Assembly (NCBI RefSeq): GCF_905209685.1
Contig: NZ_CAJLUB010000005.1
Location: forward strand, 1 to 35,972
DNA: 35,972 nucleotides
DNA from: an uncultured Veillonella sp.
GTDB lineage: Bacteria; Bacillota; Negativicutes; Veillonellales; Veillonellaceae
Direction: 5' to 3'
Under the pieces are notes generated by a model, which worked only from the letters and a program-made list of their open reading frames with translations, did not search any database and was not told the DNA's origin. The position numbers were made by a program, and so were the translations under genes. This document shows positions 1 through 7,513 of the stretch, piece by piece; within the stretch, counting starts at the first letter, position 1; each line of letters opens with the position of its first letter.

Positions 1-45
1 TATCCCAAAACAACGGTAGCCATTGCACAGGTAACATCAAAGTAA
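1..45 (+). CDS. cbiG: Cobalt-precorrin-5A hydrolase CbiG, C-terminal end only (partial)
   Basis: Frame 1 reads YPKTTVAIAQVTSK and then a TAA stop at 43-45. CbiG proteins typically end in a short strand of the TVAIA kind, and cbiG is a common neighbour of cbiH, so I infer that this is the tail of cbiG. Only 14 residues are visible, so the call rests on that ending and on context. It overlaps the cbiH reading frame, which is open in frame 3 across the same bases. Confidence 0.5.
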   Translation, partial: YPKTTVAIAQVTSK

Positions 46-764
46 TCGGCATTGGCCCTGGCGATGAAGAGTTTATGACGCCTCAAGCGCGCGAAGCTAT
101 CTTAGCAGCTGACCGCGTTGTAGGTTATTTGACATACCTCGACTTGATTAAAGACCTCATCGAAGGTAAAGAAACTGTAGGTACTGCAATGATGCAAGAA
201 GTAGATCGTTGCCAACAAGCAGTTGATTTAGCAGTAGAAGGTCATCAAGTAGTTGTAGTATCCTCTGGTGACTCTGGCGTATACGGCATGGCAGGTCTTG
301 TGTTGGAACTTGCTAATAAAGTGCCAGCAGAAAAACGCCCTTCTGTAGATATCGTGCCTGGCCTTAGCGCTGTAAACGTAGCAGCATCTGTATTGGGTGC
401 ACCATTGATGCATGACTTTGCAGTTATTTCCTTGAGCGACTTGATGACGCCATGGGATCTTATCAAAAAACGTGCAGACCTTTGTGCACAAGGCGATATG
501 GTTATTTCCTTGTACAACCCACGCAGTAAAAAACGTGTTACACATTTAGATGAAGTTCGTGAAATCGTTCTTAAATACCGTGACCCTAAAACACCTGTTG
601 GTATCGTGCAAAAAGCAGGTCGCCCAGGCCAACATATGGTAATCTCTGATCTTGAAAACTTCACAAATGAAGAAGTAGATATGCAAACACTTGTTATCAT
701 CGGTAACAGCCAAACCTATGTTGAAAATGGTCGCATGATTACACCTCGAGGCTACAAATTATGA
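3..764 (+). CDS. cbiH: Cobalt-precorrin-3B C17-methyltransferase (5' end outside window)
   Basis: S-adenosylmethionine-dependent enzyme of corrin ring synthesis that methylates C17 during ring contraction; cytoplasmic. The reading frame is open from the window edge and the tetrapyrrole methylase signature KVIGIGPGD lies at about 39-65. The first ATG (75) falls after this SAM-binding loop and cannot be the true start. No ATG, GTG or TTG precedes the signature in frame within the window, so the start is either upstream, inside cbiG, or a non-standard codon such as ATC at 36. Further family features are the VVSSGDSGVYGMAG loop and NPRSKKR. The stop TGA overlaps the ATG of cobK, so the two are translationally coupled. 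The approximately 253 visible residues match the usual family length. Confidence 0.9.
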   Translation, partial: SQNNGSHCTGNIKVIGIGPGDEEFMTPQAREAILAADRVVGYLTYLDLIKDLIEGKETVGTAMMQEVDRCQQAVDLAVEGHQVVVVSSGDSGVYGMAGLVLELANKVPAEKRPSVDIVPGLSAVNVAASVLGAPLMHDFAVISLSDLMTPWDLIKKRADLCAQGDMVISLYNPRSKKRVTHLDEVREIVLKYRDPKTPVGIVQKAGRPGQHMVISDLENFTNEEVDMQTLVIIGNSQTYVENGRMITPRGYKL

Positions 765-1549
765 TTTGGGTCATTGCCGGCACTTTGGATGGCCGTACCT
801 TAGCGGTTGAAATCCAAAAACGAACTGGCGAAGATGTGCTTGTTACGGTTGTTAGCCAATATGGGGCAGAGCTTGCTGCCCATAAAGGCATTACCGTACA
901 TACGGGCCGTCTTGACCAAGAGGCTATGCAAGACTTAATTAAGAAGCACAATGTGCGCCTATTAATCGATGCAAGCCATCCGTATGCTGCTATCGTTACG
1001 GCTACGGCTCAAGATGCAGCAAAAGCTGAAGGTATTCCTTTTGTTCGTTTCGAACGTAAAGAGGTGCCATTACCAGACTATGATAAATTGCATATCGTAG
1101 TGGACGAAGTAGAAGCAGCTAATCTAGCAGGTAAATTAGCGAAGGAAAATAATAGCCATGTGTATTTGACTACAGGTAGTAAAACAATGCACATCTTTGC
1201 TAAATCTGAAGCCTTGCAAGATTGCGAAGTATGGACCCGCATTTTGCCTACTGCAGAGGTGTTACAAATGATGGAAGACCTCAATGTAAGTCCAAAACGC
1301 ATTGTTGCTGTACAAGGTCCATTCTCTTACGATATGAACCGCATCATGTTCCACGATACAAAGGCGAGCGTTGTAGTTATGAAAAACTCTGGCCTTGTAG
1401 GTGGTGCTGATACAAAATTACAAGCCGCTATGGATCTTGGCATCCATGTTATTGTTATCGATCGTCCACGTGTTAAAATTGAAGGCCACGTGGTATCATC
1501 TAATGATGAATTTTTCAAATTATGGGAGGACACTAATGGATTACGTTAA
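761..1549 (+). CDS. cobK: Precorrin-6A reductase (CbiJ/CobK)
   Basis: NAD(P)H-dependent reduction of (cobalt-)precorrin-6A in the corrin pathway. The protein has 262 residues, close to the normal size for CobK/CbiJ. It opens with the dinucleotide-binding strand and loop MIWVIAGTLDGRTLA, and further on has IDASHPYA, a conserved pocket motif of the family, and YLTTGSKT. The ATG overlaps the cbiH stop as ATGA. Its 3' end overlaps the next gene, cbiC, by 14 bases. This places it in one tightly packed operon with the two genes that act on either side of it in the pathway. Confidence 0.92.
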   Translation: MIWVIAGTLDGRTLAVEIQKRTGEDVLVTVVSQYGAELAAHKGITVHTGRLDQEAMQDLIKKHNVRLLIDASHPYAAIVTATAQDAAKAEGIPFVRFERKEVPLPDYDKLHIVVDEVEAANLAGKLAKENNSHVYLTTGSKTMHIFAKSEALQDCEVWTRILPTAEVLQMMEDLNVSPKRIVAVQGPFSYDMNRIMFHDTKASVVVMKNSGLVGGADTKLQAAMDLGIHVIVIDRPRVKIEGHVVSSNDEFFKLWEDTNGLR

Positions 1550-2201
1550 AAATCCTAAAGCCATTGAAGATAAAAGTATGGAAATCATTTACGATTATGT
1601 AAAAGATTTAGGTTTAACCGATGATGAAGTACGCGTAGTATCTCGTACTGTTCATGCGTCTGGCGACGTTGAATACGCTCAACTCGTAAAAATGAGCCCT
1701 GATGCTGTTCAAAAAGGTATCGAAGCATTAGATAATGGTGCAGATATTTATACAGATGTGGAAATGGTTCGCACAGGTATTTCTAAACCAGCTCTTAAAA
1801 TTCGCGGCAACGAAGTACATTGCTTAATTAAAGATGAAAATGTAGCTAAAATGGCTAAAGAATTAGGCGTAACACGTTCCATCGCAGCTATGCGTACATT
1901 TGGTAAACAATTAGAAGGCCAAATCGTTGCTATCGGTAATGCGCCAACAGCATTGTACGAAGTATTGCGTTTGGCTCTTGAAGAAGGCGTTAAACCAGCT
2001 CTTATCATTGGTATCCCTGTAGGCTTTGTAGGCGCTGCAGAATCCAAAGATTATTTGATGGAAGTATCCCCAGTTCCTTACATCACTGTAAAAGGTAACA
2101 AAGGTGGTAGCCCAATTGCTGCTTCCGTATGTAATGCATTGCTTTACACAGATGTAAAACGCAACGATATGCTCTTCGTAGAAGGCAAAGAATCTAAATA
2201 A
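1536..2201 (+). CDS. cbiC: Cobalt-precorrin-8 methylmutase (CbiC/CobH)
   Basis: Moves the C11 methyl group to C12 to give (cobyrinate) hydrogenobyrinate-type corrin; cytoplasmic. The protein has 221 residues. RTVHASGD around His40 matches the catalytic histidine region of CobH/CbiC, and the C-terminal half carries the conserved GIPVGFVGAAESK and NKGGSPIAASVCNALL stretches. I chose the ATG at 1536 because a GGGAGG site sits just upstream (1524-1529). An open frame reaching back to 1401 lies inside cobK and has no support. This is the last gene of the operon; a strong hairpin follows it at once. Confidence 0.93.
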   Translation: MDYVKNPKAIEDKSMEIIYDYVKDLGLTDDEVRVVSRTVHASGDVEYAQLVKMSPDAVQKGIEALDNGADIYTDVEMVRTGISKPALKIRGNEVHCLIKDENVAKMAKELGVTRSIAAMRTFGKQLEGQIVAIGNAPTALYEVLRLALEEGVKPALIIGIPVGFVGAAESKDYLMEVSPVPYITVKGNKGGSPIAASVCNALLYTDVKRNDMLFVEGKESK

Positions 2202-2206
2202 TAAGT

Positions 2207-2244
2207 AACCCGAATCGTTGCATACTACTGGCGATTCGGGTTTT
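2207..2244 (+). terminator. Rho-independent terminator after cbiC
   Basis: An 11-bp perfect stem (2207-2217 with 2232-2242, AACCCGAATCG/CGATTCGGGTT), a 14-base loop and a short T run. It separates the cbiG-H-J-C operon from the transporter genes. Confidence 0.88.
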
Positions 2245-2270
2245 ACTGTATCTATTATGAGGTTTATATG

Positions 2271-2276
2271 TATAAT
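2271..2276 (+). promoter_or_regulatory. Possible -10 box for the transporter genes
   Basis: A perfect TATAAT lies 45 bases before the chosen GTG start of the permease and just after the cbiC terminator. No convincing -35 is visible at 16-18 bp, so this is only a candidate. Confidence 0.35.
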
Positions 2277-2320
2277 ACGGGTGCTGATAGTACCATGTAT
2301 TGGTGAAAGGAGAGGTTACT

Positions 2321-3316
2321 GTGAACTCTCTGAATGAACGAAAACTCTTTCGCATATCAGTTATTATTGTCTTGGTTATTGCTGTCATAGCTAGCATGAT
2401 TATCTCACTGATTTGGGGCTCAACACCGGTGTCACTATCGGAGATTTGGCATACATTATGGTCTAGTGAGCTAACAGATACATCTTCACAAATTATTTGG
2501 AATATTCGATTGCCTCGCAATATTGTAGCTGCGTTAGTGGGGGCTTGTCTAGCTGTATCTGGTGCAATTTTGCAAGCAGTTATGAAAAATCCCCTAGCAG
2601 ATCCACAGATTGTAGGGGTATCCTCTGGTGCTGGATTAGCTGGTGTTATCATTTTTATTTTATTTCCTGGGTATGACCATATAGTTCCGTTGGTAGCCTT
2701 TTTAGGTGCTATGGCTGCGGCGATGATGGTATATGCTCTTGCTTGGAAGAATGGTGTACGCCCAAGCCGTATCATCTTGGCTGGTGTTGCAGTGGCTGCT
2801 TTTTTAGGCTCTGGTATTTCTGCACTACTTGTATTCTATGGAGATCGTGTGCAAGGAGCCTTACTTTGGATGGTAGGGGGCTTGGCTGCACGCAGTTGGC
2901 CTCAAGTAGAGGTTCTGTTCCCATACGCGTTAGTCGGTCTTATTTTTGCTTGCTTAGGGGCTAAACGTCTTACTATTTTAAGCTTAGGTGATGAAACAGC
3001 AAAGGGGCTAGGCCTTAAGGTAGAGCAAACGCGGTTTGTTATGACCGCCGTTGCGGCTCTATTGGCAGCAGGCGCCGTTAGTATTGCGGGCTTGATTGGT
3101 TTTGTAGGCCTCGTAATCCCTCATATGTTGCGTTTAATCATCGGTAATGATTATGCGTATTTACTTCCTGGATCCGCATTATTAGCTGCGTTAGTACTTG
3201 TTGTCAGTGATACAATAGGACGTGTTATGTGGAGCCCTATAGAGGTACCAGTGGGCATTATTATGGCATTCTTTGGAGCGCCGTTCTTCTTATATCTATT
3301 GAGGAGGGATAACTAA
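2321..3316 (+). CDS. FecCD/BtuC-type ABC transporter permease
   Basis: Inner-membrane subunit of an importer for corrinoids, heme or ferric siderophores. The 331 residues are strongly hydrophobic, with several membrane spans (the first near residues 11-30). They contain the FecCD hallmark MKNPLADPQIVGVSSGAG and a C-terminal AGLIGFVGLVIPHMLR coupling-helix region. I chose GTG at 2321 because AAAGGAGAGG at 2306-2315 is well spaced from it. A TTG 21 bases further upstream precedes that site and is unlikely. The stop TAA shares one base with the ATG of the ATPase. Lying between cobalamin synthesis genes and a chelatase/binding-protein pair suggests corrinoid or a related tetrapyrrole as substrate, but sequence alone cannot separate this from iron-siderophore. 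Confidence 0.9.
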   Translation: MNSLNERKLFRISVIIVLVIAVIASMIISLIWGSTPVSLSEIWHTLWSSELTDTSSQIIWNIRLPRNIVAALVGACLAVSGAILQAVMKNPLADPQIVGVSSGAGLAGVIIFILFPGYDHIVPLVAFLGAMAAAMMVYALAWKNGVRPSRIILAGVAVAAFLGSGISALLVFYGDRVQGALLWMVGGLAARSWPQVEVLFPYALVGLIFACLGAKRLTILSLGDETAKGLGLKVEQTRFVMTAVAALLAAGAVSIAGLIGFVGLVIPHMLRLIIGNDYAYLLPGSALLAALVLVVSDTIGRVMWSPIEVPVGIIMAFFGAPFFLYLLRRDN

Positions 3317-4098
3317 TGAATACCGCTATTGATGTAAAACAGTTATCCGTAACTCTTGGCAATCGTCATATTCTACATGATATTAATGTATCGGTTCCTA
3401 TCGGTAAAATTACGACATTAATAGGACCTAATGGTTGTGGTAAAAGTACACTCTTACGGTCTATGATTGGATATATTCATAGTCCTCGTGAATGTGTGAC
3501 TATTTTAGGTAAACCATTACAGTCGTATTCACAAAATGAATTGGCACGTCAAATGGCGTTTCTGCCACAGGTGCCTAATATGCCAAAGGATATGACCGTA
3601 GAAGAATTGGTATATTGTGGACGGTATCCATACCAAAATTGGTGGAAAAACACGGCTAAAGAAGATCGTGAAATCGTTGACTATGCGTTACATATTACGA
3701 AAACGAATCATTTGAGAGAACAATTAATCCCATCCCTATCTGGTGGCGAACGGCAACGCGTTTGGATTGCTATGGCACTAGCACAGCAACCAAAATTATT
3801 AGTCTTAGACGAACCAACAACGTATTTAGATATTAATCACCAATTAGAAATTATGGAGTTATTGAAACGCTTAAATAAGGAACAAAATTTAACCGTTCTC
3901 ATGGTACTTCACGAACTAACACAGGCGGTTCAATATTCACATCATATGGCTGTTATAAAAGAAGGGTATTTAGTAACGTCAGGAGAAACAAATAAAATAA
4001 TATCGGATGAGTTGTTTAGAGATGTTTTCTCTGTAGATGTACAACTTGATACATTTGATAATAAAAGATATGTGCGCGTAAAAGGATTAGTTGAGTAG
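3316..4098 (+). CDS. FecE/BtuD-type ABC transporter ATPase
   Basis: ATP-hydrolysing subunit paired with the preceding permease. The 260 residues carry a complete nucleotide-binding domain: Walker A GPNGCGKST (37-45), signature LSGGERQRV (141-149), Walker B LLVLDE (161-166) followed by PTTYLD, and the switch histidine in VLHE. The ATG overlaps the permease stop (TAATG) and uses GAGGAGG at 3301-3307. The binding protein of the system is not downstream but lies on the opposite strand, converging at the shared terminator. Substrate as for the permease: probably corrinoid or a metal-tetrapyrrole, unproven. Confidence 0.92.
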   Translation: MNTAIDVKQLSVTLGNRHILHDINVSVPIGKITTLIGPNGCGKSTLLRSMIGYIHSPRECVTILGKPLQSYSQNELARQMAFLPQVPNMPKDMTVEELVYCGRYPYQNWWKNTAKEDREIVDYALHITKTNHLREQLIPSLSGGERQRVWIAMALAQQPKLLVLDEPTTYLDINHQLEIMELLKRLNKEQNLTVLMVLHELTQAVQYSHHMAVIKEGYLVTSGETNKIISDELFRDVFSVDVQLDTFDNKRYVRVKGLVE

Positions 4099-4110
4099 CT
4101 TGATATTAAT

Positions 4111-4149
4111 AAAAAAGAGGGCATTCCCTATTTGGGGGATGCCCTCTTT
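4111..4149. terminator. Bidirectional terminator between converging genes
   Basis: Hairpin AAAGAGGGCAT-TCCC / GGGG-ATGCCCTCTTT, with A-rich sequence to its left and T-rich sequence to its right. It serves the ATPase gene (+) and the binding-protein gene (-). Read on the minus strand it is followed by a run of six T and should be the stronger terminator in that direction. Confidence 0.85.
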
Positions 4150-4165
4150 CGCATGATGCAATATG

Positions 4166-5107
4166 TTAGAATGTAACATTAATACCATAGGCTTCTTTAA
4201 CTAAACGTGCCATAGCTTCTGGTGTTTGTAGACCTGGGTTTAATAGGAATAGTTTAGATGGTAAATATATTACGCGGTTATTTTGTACAGCTTTTAAATT
4301 AGCCCATGCAGGATTATCTGTCATAGCTTGTTTCATAGCTTTTGTAATTTCTTCTTCTTTACCCATTGTAACAACGAAGATAATATCAGGATTATCTGCC
4401 GTCAATGTTTCAAGAGAGTAAGGGACAGTTTTATCCTTGGTTGTACCCTCTAGGTGGGAGGCAACAACATTTGTCATACCTAGTTCTTTGACCATAGATG
4501 CAGTTACCGCTTCGTCGGTTTCGGCTGTCACACCTTTACCGGTAGCACGTAATACAGCCACACGTGCAGGTTGTTGGTTTTTAATAGCATCTTTTACCTT
4601 TTGAATGTTGCTTTCATAGGTTGCAATAACGGATTTAGCCTTATCTTGATGGTTTGTTAACTCACCAAGGAATGTTAGCATTGGTACATTATCCTTGATG
4701 CCATCGTAATTAAAAAGCACTGCTGGAATATTGTTAGATTGTAATTGGGATTCATATTTTTTATGTTGATTTTCCAAACCCAATACCACATCTGGCTTCA
4801 AGCCTAATAGTTGTTCCATGTTGATATTAGCCGTTTGACCTAATGCAGGTAATGCTTCTAAATCTGGAGCTAATTTATCTGTTGTGCTAGCACGGGAGAT
4901 AGCCTTGCCATCCACTGCGTATAGCATGGACAATACAGAGTTTGAAAGAACAGCGATGCGTTGCGGATCCTTTGGTACAGTGTAGGTTTCACCATTAAAG
5001 GTAAGTTCCTTCGTAGTAGCAGAAGAGCTGGATGTGGATTTACCACACCCAGCTATTGCTAGTACAACCATGACCAAAGCTAGACTACAGAGTAGTAATT
5101 TTTTCAT
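4166..5107 (-). CDS. Periplasmic substrate-binding lipoprotein, FecB/BtuF type
   Basis: Captures a corrinoid, heme or siderophore for an ABC importer. The 313 residues start with a lipoprotein signal whose lipobox is IAGC at 18-21, followed by a Ser/Thr-rich linker. Then come the two-lobed TroA/BtuF-like features: PQRIAVLSNSVLSMLYAVD, LLGLKPDVVLGLE in the first lobe, and LTADNPDIIFVVTMGKEE in the second. It lies 51 bases downstream of the periplasmic chelatase gene in the same direction, with no terminator between, so the two are very likely co-transcribed. It converges on the permease/ATPase pair, which otherwise lacks a binding protein; I infer the three form one transporter. Confidence 0.9.
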   Translation of the reverse strand: MKKLLLCSLALVMVVLAIAGCGKSTSSSSATTKELTFNGETYTVPKDPQRIAVLSNSVLSMLYAVDGKAISRASTTDKLAPDLEALPALGQTANINMEQLLGLKPDVVLGLENQHKKYESQLQSNNIPAVLFNYDGIKDNVPMLTFLGELTNHQDKAKSVIATYESNIQKVKDAIKNQQPARVAVLRATGKGVTAETDEAVTASMVKELGMTNVVASHLEGTTKDKTVPYSLETLTADNPDIIFVVTMGKEEEITKAMKQAMTDNPAWANLKAVQNNRVIYLPSKLFLLNPGLQTPEAMARLVKEAYGINVTF

Positions 5108-5158
5108 GATGTACTCCTATGTACGTTATATAACAATACTAGTTAAATTGTAGATTGA

Positions 5159-6148
5159 TTATTTTTGTAATGCGTCCCAAGATTCGTTAGCACGTTCAAC
5201 GAATAAGTTACGGATGTTAGGGTTTTCACCTAAGCCATGGATGTAAGTGTCAACTTTGAAGCCTTCTTTTTGAAGGATGGATTTATGGGAATCTGGTTCG
5301 GCACCAGCCATGTCGTTGTTTGCATGGTCGCCAGCAACCATCATGAATGGCATCAATGTAACATGTTTAATACCATGTAATTTCAATTGAGGGATAACTT
5401 GTTCAAGATTTGGAGTACCTTCTACTGTGTAGATAAATACATTTTTCATACCAAGAGTATGGATACGGTCTTGAATTACAGAATAATAAGCATTGGAAGG
5501 ATCTGGAGTACCATGAGCCATGATAAGAAGAGCGTCTTCTTTGCCTAATTTAGGGAATTGAGATTGAACAGCTTTTAATGTTTCAATAACTTGGTCAGTT
5601 TGGTTTTCTTGACCCATCCAGTACATAAGAGATGTACCAAGTGTCATTTTTTTGAAATTATCTTTGTACAAATTATATACTGCTGCATCGTAGTTGTATT
5701 CCATACCAGGGATTACGTCAAGGGATGCTAATGCAACGCGAGTGTAACCGTCTTTTTTGAGTTCAGCCAAAGCTTCTTCAGGAGTTGGGTAAGTAATACC
5801 TTCTTTTTGTTGGATACGATCACGAATGATATGGCTTGTGAAAGCTGTAACTACTTTTGTGTTTGGATGAGCTGCTTTAATAGCATCTACAGTTGCATCG
5901 ATTGTTTTCGCACGAGTATCTTTATAAGTTGTACCAAAGCTCATAACAACGATAGCATCTTTGTTTGGCAAGTTTTGTAAAGCTTCAGTATTGTGTGTAC
6001 GAACACCAATTGCAGCAGCTTCTTTCAATGCTGGAGTAGGATCTTTTACTTCATCATTTAATTGGTATGCTGCATGAGATACAACAGGGGCACCAACGGA
6101 TACTGCAAGACCTAGAATAGCGGATGCTAATGCTAATTGTTTTTTCAT
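5159..6148 (-). CDS. cbiK: Sirohydrochlorin cobaltochelatase CbiK with signal peptide (periplasmic type)
   Basis: CbiK inserts Co2+ into sirohydrochlorin. This 329-residue copy has a Sec signal peptide (MKKQ start, hydrophobic core, probable cut after SHA at 25-27), so it should act outside the inner membrane, as the periplasmic CbiK of Desulfovibrio vulgaris does. By comparison with Salmonella CbiK, the metal ligands are all present: Glu150 in IPGMEYN, His212 in MAHG and His275 in AGDHANND. I chose the ATG at 6148 because TAGGAG sits seven bases before it; the ATG 18 bases upstream overlaps that site. It is followed by the binding lipoprotein. The substrate in the periplasm is uncertain, as sirohydrochlorin is made in the cytoplasm; metal or heme handling is an alternative. 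Confidence 0.92.
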   Translation of the reverse strand: MKKQLALASAILGLAVSVGAPVVSHAAYQLNDEVKDPTPALKEAAAIGVRTHNTEALQNLPNKDAIVVMSFGTTYKDTRAKTIDATVDAIKAAHPNTKVVTAFTSHIIRDRIQQKEGITYPTPEEALAELKKDGYTRVALASLDVIPGMEYNYDAAVYNLYKDNFKKMTLGTSLMYWMGQENQTDQVIETLKAVQSQFPKLGKEDALLIMAHGTPDPSNAYYSVIQDRIHTLGMKNVFIYTVEGTPNLEQVIPQLKLHGIKHVTLMPFMMVAGDHANNDMAGAEPDSHKSILQKEGFKVDTYIHGLGENPNIRNLFVERANESWDALQK

Positions 6149-6275
6149 TTTAATACTCCTATCCATAACTTAACTACAAGTCTATGCAATGATCTAAGTA
6201 ATCTGAATAATTTTATATAAAAGATATAATTTATAGATTACTATAGATATATTGCATATATATAACCTTAAGCCA

Positions 6276-6304
6276 ATCGTAACAAAGGAACATAGGGGTG
6301 TCAA
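6276..6304 (-). promoter_or_regulatory. Promoter of the periplasmic cbiK gene
   Basis: On the minus strand TTGACA (6304-6299) is separated by 17 bp from TACGAT (6281-6276), with a TGT extension just before the -10. This predicts a start near 6269 and a leader of about 120 bases. The leader is AT-rich and shows no recognisable riboswitch. Confidence 0.7.
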
Positions 6305-6321
6305 TAAACCCCATACCCCTA
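6293..6321. promoter_or_regulatory. G/C-tract inverted repeat enclosing the cbiK -35 box (candidate operator)
   Basis: Perfect 7-bp inverted repeat TAGGGGT (6293-6299) / ACCCCTA (6315-6321), with an extra ACCCC at 6308-6312 that could pair with the same G run. It stands out in a very AT-rich 434-bp spacer (6149-6582) and covers the -35 of the minus-strand promoter. G/C tracts flanked by A/T inverted repeats resemble operators of CsoR/RcnR-family metal sensors. Regulator identity is an inference. Confidence 0.5.
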
Positions 6322-6481
6322 GAAGTATAGGAAAATTAAGGGTTTTTAAGCAATTTATGTGATGAATATAGTATGGTATTAGCTTTTATAAATATATTCT
6401 TTTTGGTTATAAGGATATGAATGTGTGAATATATGAGTAGTTCTATTCCTTATTAAATGAAAATTTTGATATTATTTCTCA

Positions 6482-6510
6482 TTGACTTATATTCGTGAAT
6501 CTTGTACTAT
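6482..6510 (+). promoter_or_regulatory. Promoter of the second CbiK-family gene
   Basis: TTGACT (6482-6487), a 17-bp spacer and TACTAT (6505-6510). Just after the predicted start lies an imperfect dyad ATAAC-N8-GTTAT (6527-6544), a possible operator. The rest of the divergent spacer shows no gene. Confidence 0.65.
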
Positions 6511-6582
6511 TATTACATAGTAGTTGATAACAATTTTCAGTTATGAAGATTGTATCATGTATGAGCGATATGGAGGTCACAT

Positions 6583-7464
6583 ATGAAAGGCATAATTATT
6601 GCATCCTTTGGATCAATTTATCAAGATGCTGTGGAGAAATCCATCGGCAGTATAGAGAAAAAAGTACGTTCCATGTATAGCGATATGGAGGTACGTCGTG
6701 TATTTTTATCTGATGCATTAGTAGAGAAGTGGAATGAGAAGTATGATGATAAGATTTCTTCTTTCACAGAGGCTATGCAGGATTTTGCTCGCATGGGCAT
6801 CGATGAGGTATACATTCAACCTGTAACATTGGTAGCAGATCAGTGTTATCAACAAATGCGTAAACAAGCATTAAAGTTTTTACATAGCAATGAATATGGT
6901 TTCACACAAGTGAATATTGGTAAACCATTGCTTACATCATTAGGGGTAAAGAATTATGCCGATGATTATGAAGCTACATTAGAAAGCATTGTGCGTCATG
7001 TTAATACAAAGGCGCTTAATAAATCTGTAGTACTCATGGCAAATGGTCAAAACCAATTAGAGTTTAGTACATTGCAATTGAAAGCTATGTATGGTGCAGC
7101 GCCAAATGTAGTAGTATTTACTACAAACGGTTTCCCTACATTTAAACAAGCGCTTACATTATTAGACCGTATGGGCCATAAAGATTTACTAGTAGTACCA
7201 TTAGCTCTCATTGGTTCTACACATTTGATGGACTACCTTGGCGGTGACCGCTCTGATTCCATTTATGCATTGCTTGCTGAAGAAGGATACAATGTAGATA
7301 TTTGGAATGAAGGCCTTGGTGAAAATCCTTATGTACAAGATTTATTCTTGAAACATTTAGGTCAAGCGATTCGCATGTCCGACAGGAAGCGTCCCATGCC
7401 CCGTGAATCTGTAAAACCTGTTATGACGAACTCTCGCATGGAAGCGCAAGGTATGATTTCTTAA
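6583..7464 (+). CDS. CbiK-family protein lacking two metal ligands (probable non-chelatase paralogue)
   Basis: The 293 residues share the CbiK chelatase fold features with its two neighbours (start MKGIIIASFGS, ...IGKPLLTSLGV..., C-terminal GLGENPYVQDLF). The key residues differ. The conserved AHG histidine is Asn154 (LMANGQ) and the conserved metal-binding glutamate region reads VADQCYQ, with Gln87 in its place. Only the second histidine, His214, remains (GSTHLMD). The gene is intact, has a good promoter and a strong GGAGG site 6 bases before the ATG, and has no signal peptide. It is therefore probably expressed, but not a classical cobaltochelatase. A scaffold, carrier, regulator or partner subunit role are all possible; none is shown by the sequence. 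Confidence 0.85.
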   Translation: MKGIIIASFGSIYQDAVEKSIGSIEKKVRSMYSDMEVRRVFLSDALVEKWNEKYDDKISSFTEAMQDFARMGIDEVYIQPVTLVADQCYQQMRKQALKFLHSNEYGFTQVNIGKPLLTSLGVKNYADDYEATLESIVRHVNTKALNKSVVLMANGQNQLEFSTLQLKAMYGAAPNVVVFTTNGFPTFKQALTLLDRMGHKDLLVVPLALIGSTHLMDYLGGDRSDSIYALLAEEGYNVDIWNEGLGENPYVQDLFLKHLGQAIRMSDRKRPMPRESVKPVMTNSRMEAQGMIS

Positions 7465-7513
7465 TTTAATCTCTCACATAATTAGACATACATCTCATCA
7501 CACTCCTTTACAT

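Noticed and set aside
2300..2320. TTG start for the permease
   Set aside because: It lies before the clear Shine-Dalgarno AAAGGAGAGG, which is correctly spaced for the GTG at 2321.
6149..6582. Possible cobalamin riboswitch in the divergent spacer
   Set aside because: No B12-box-like conserved core or matching stems were found on either strand; the only strong structure is the G-tract repeat that overlaps the promoter -35.
6583..7464. Degenerate CbiK as a sequencing error or pseudogene
   Set aside because: The frame is intact over the full family length, two separate ligand positions are changed, and promoter and ribosome site are good.
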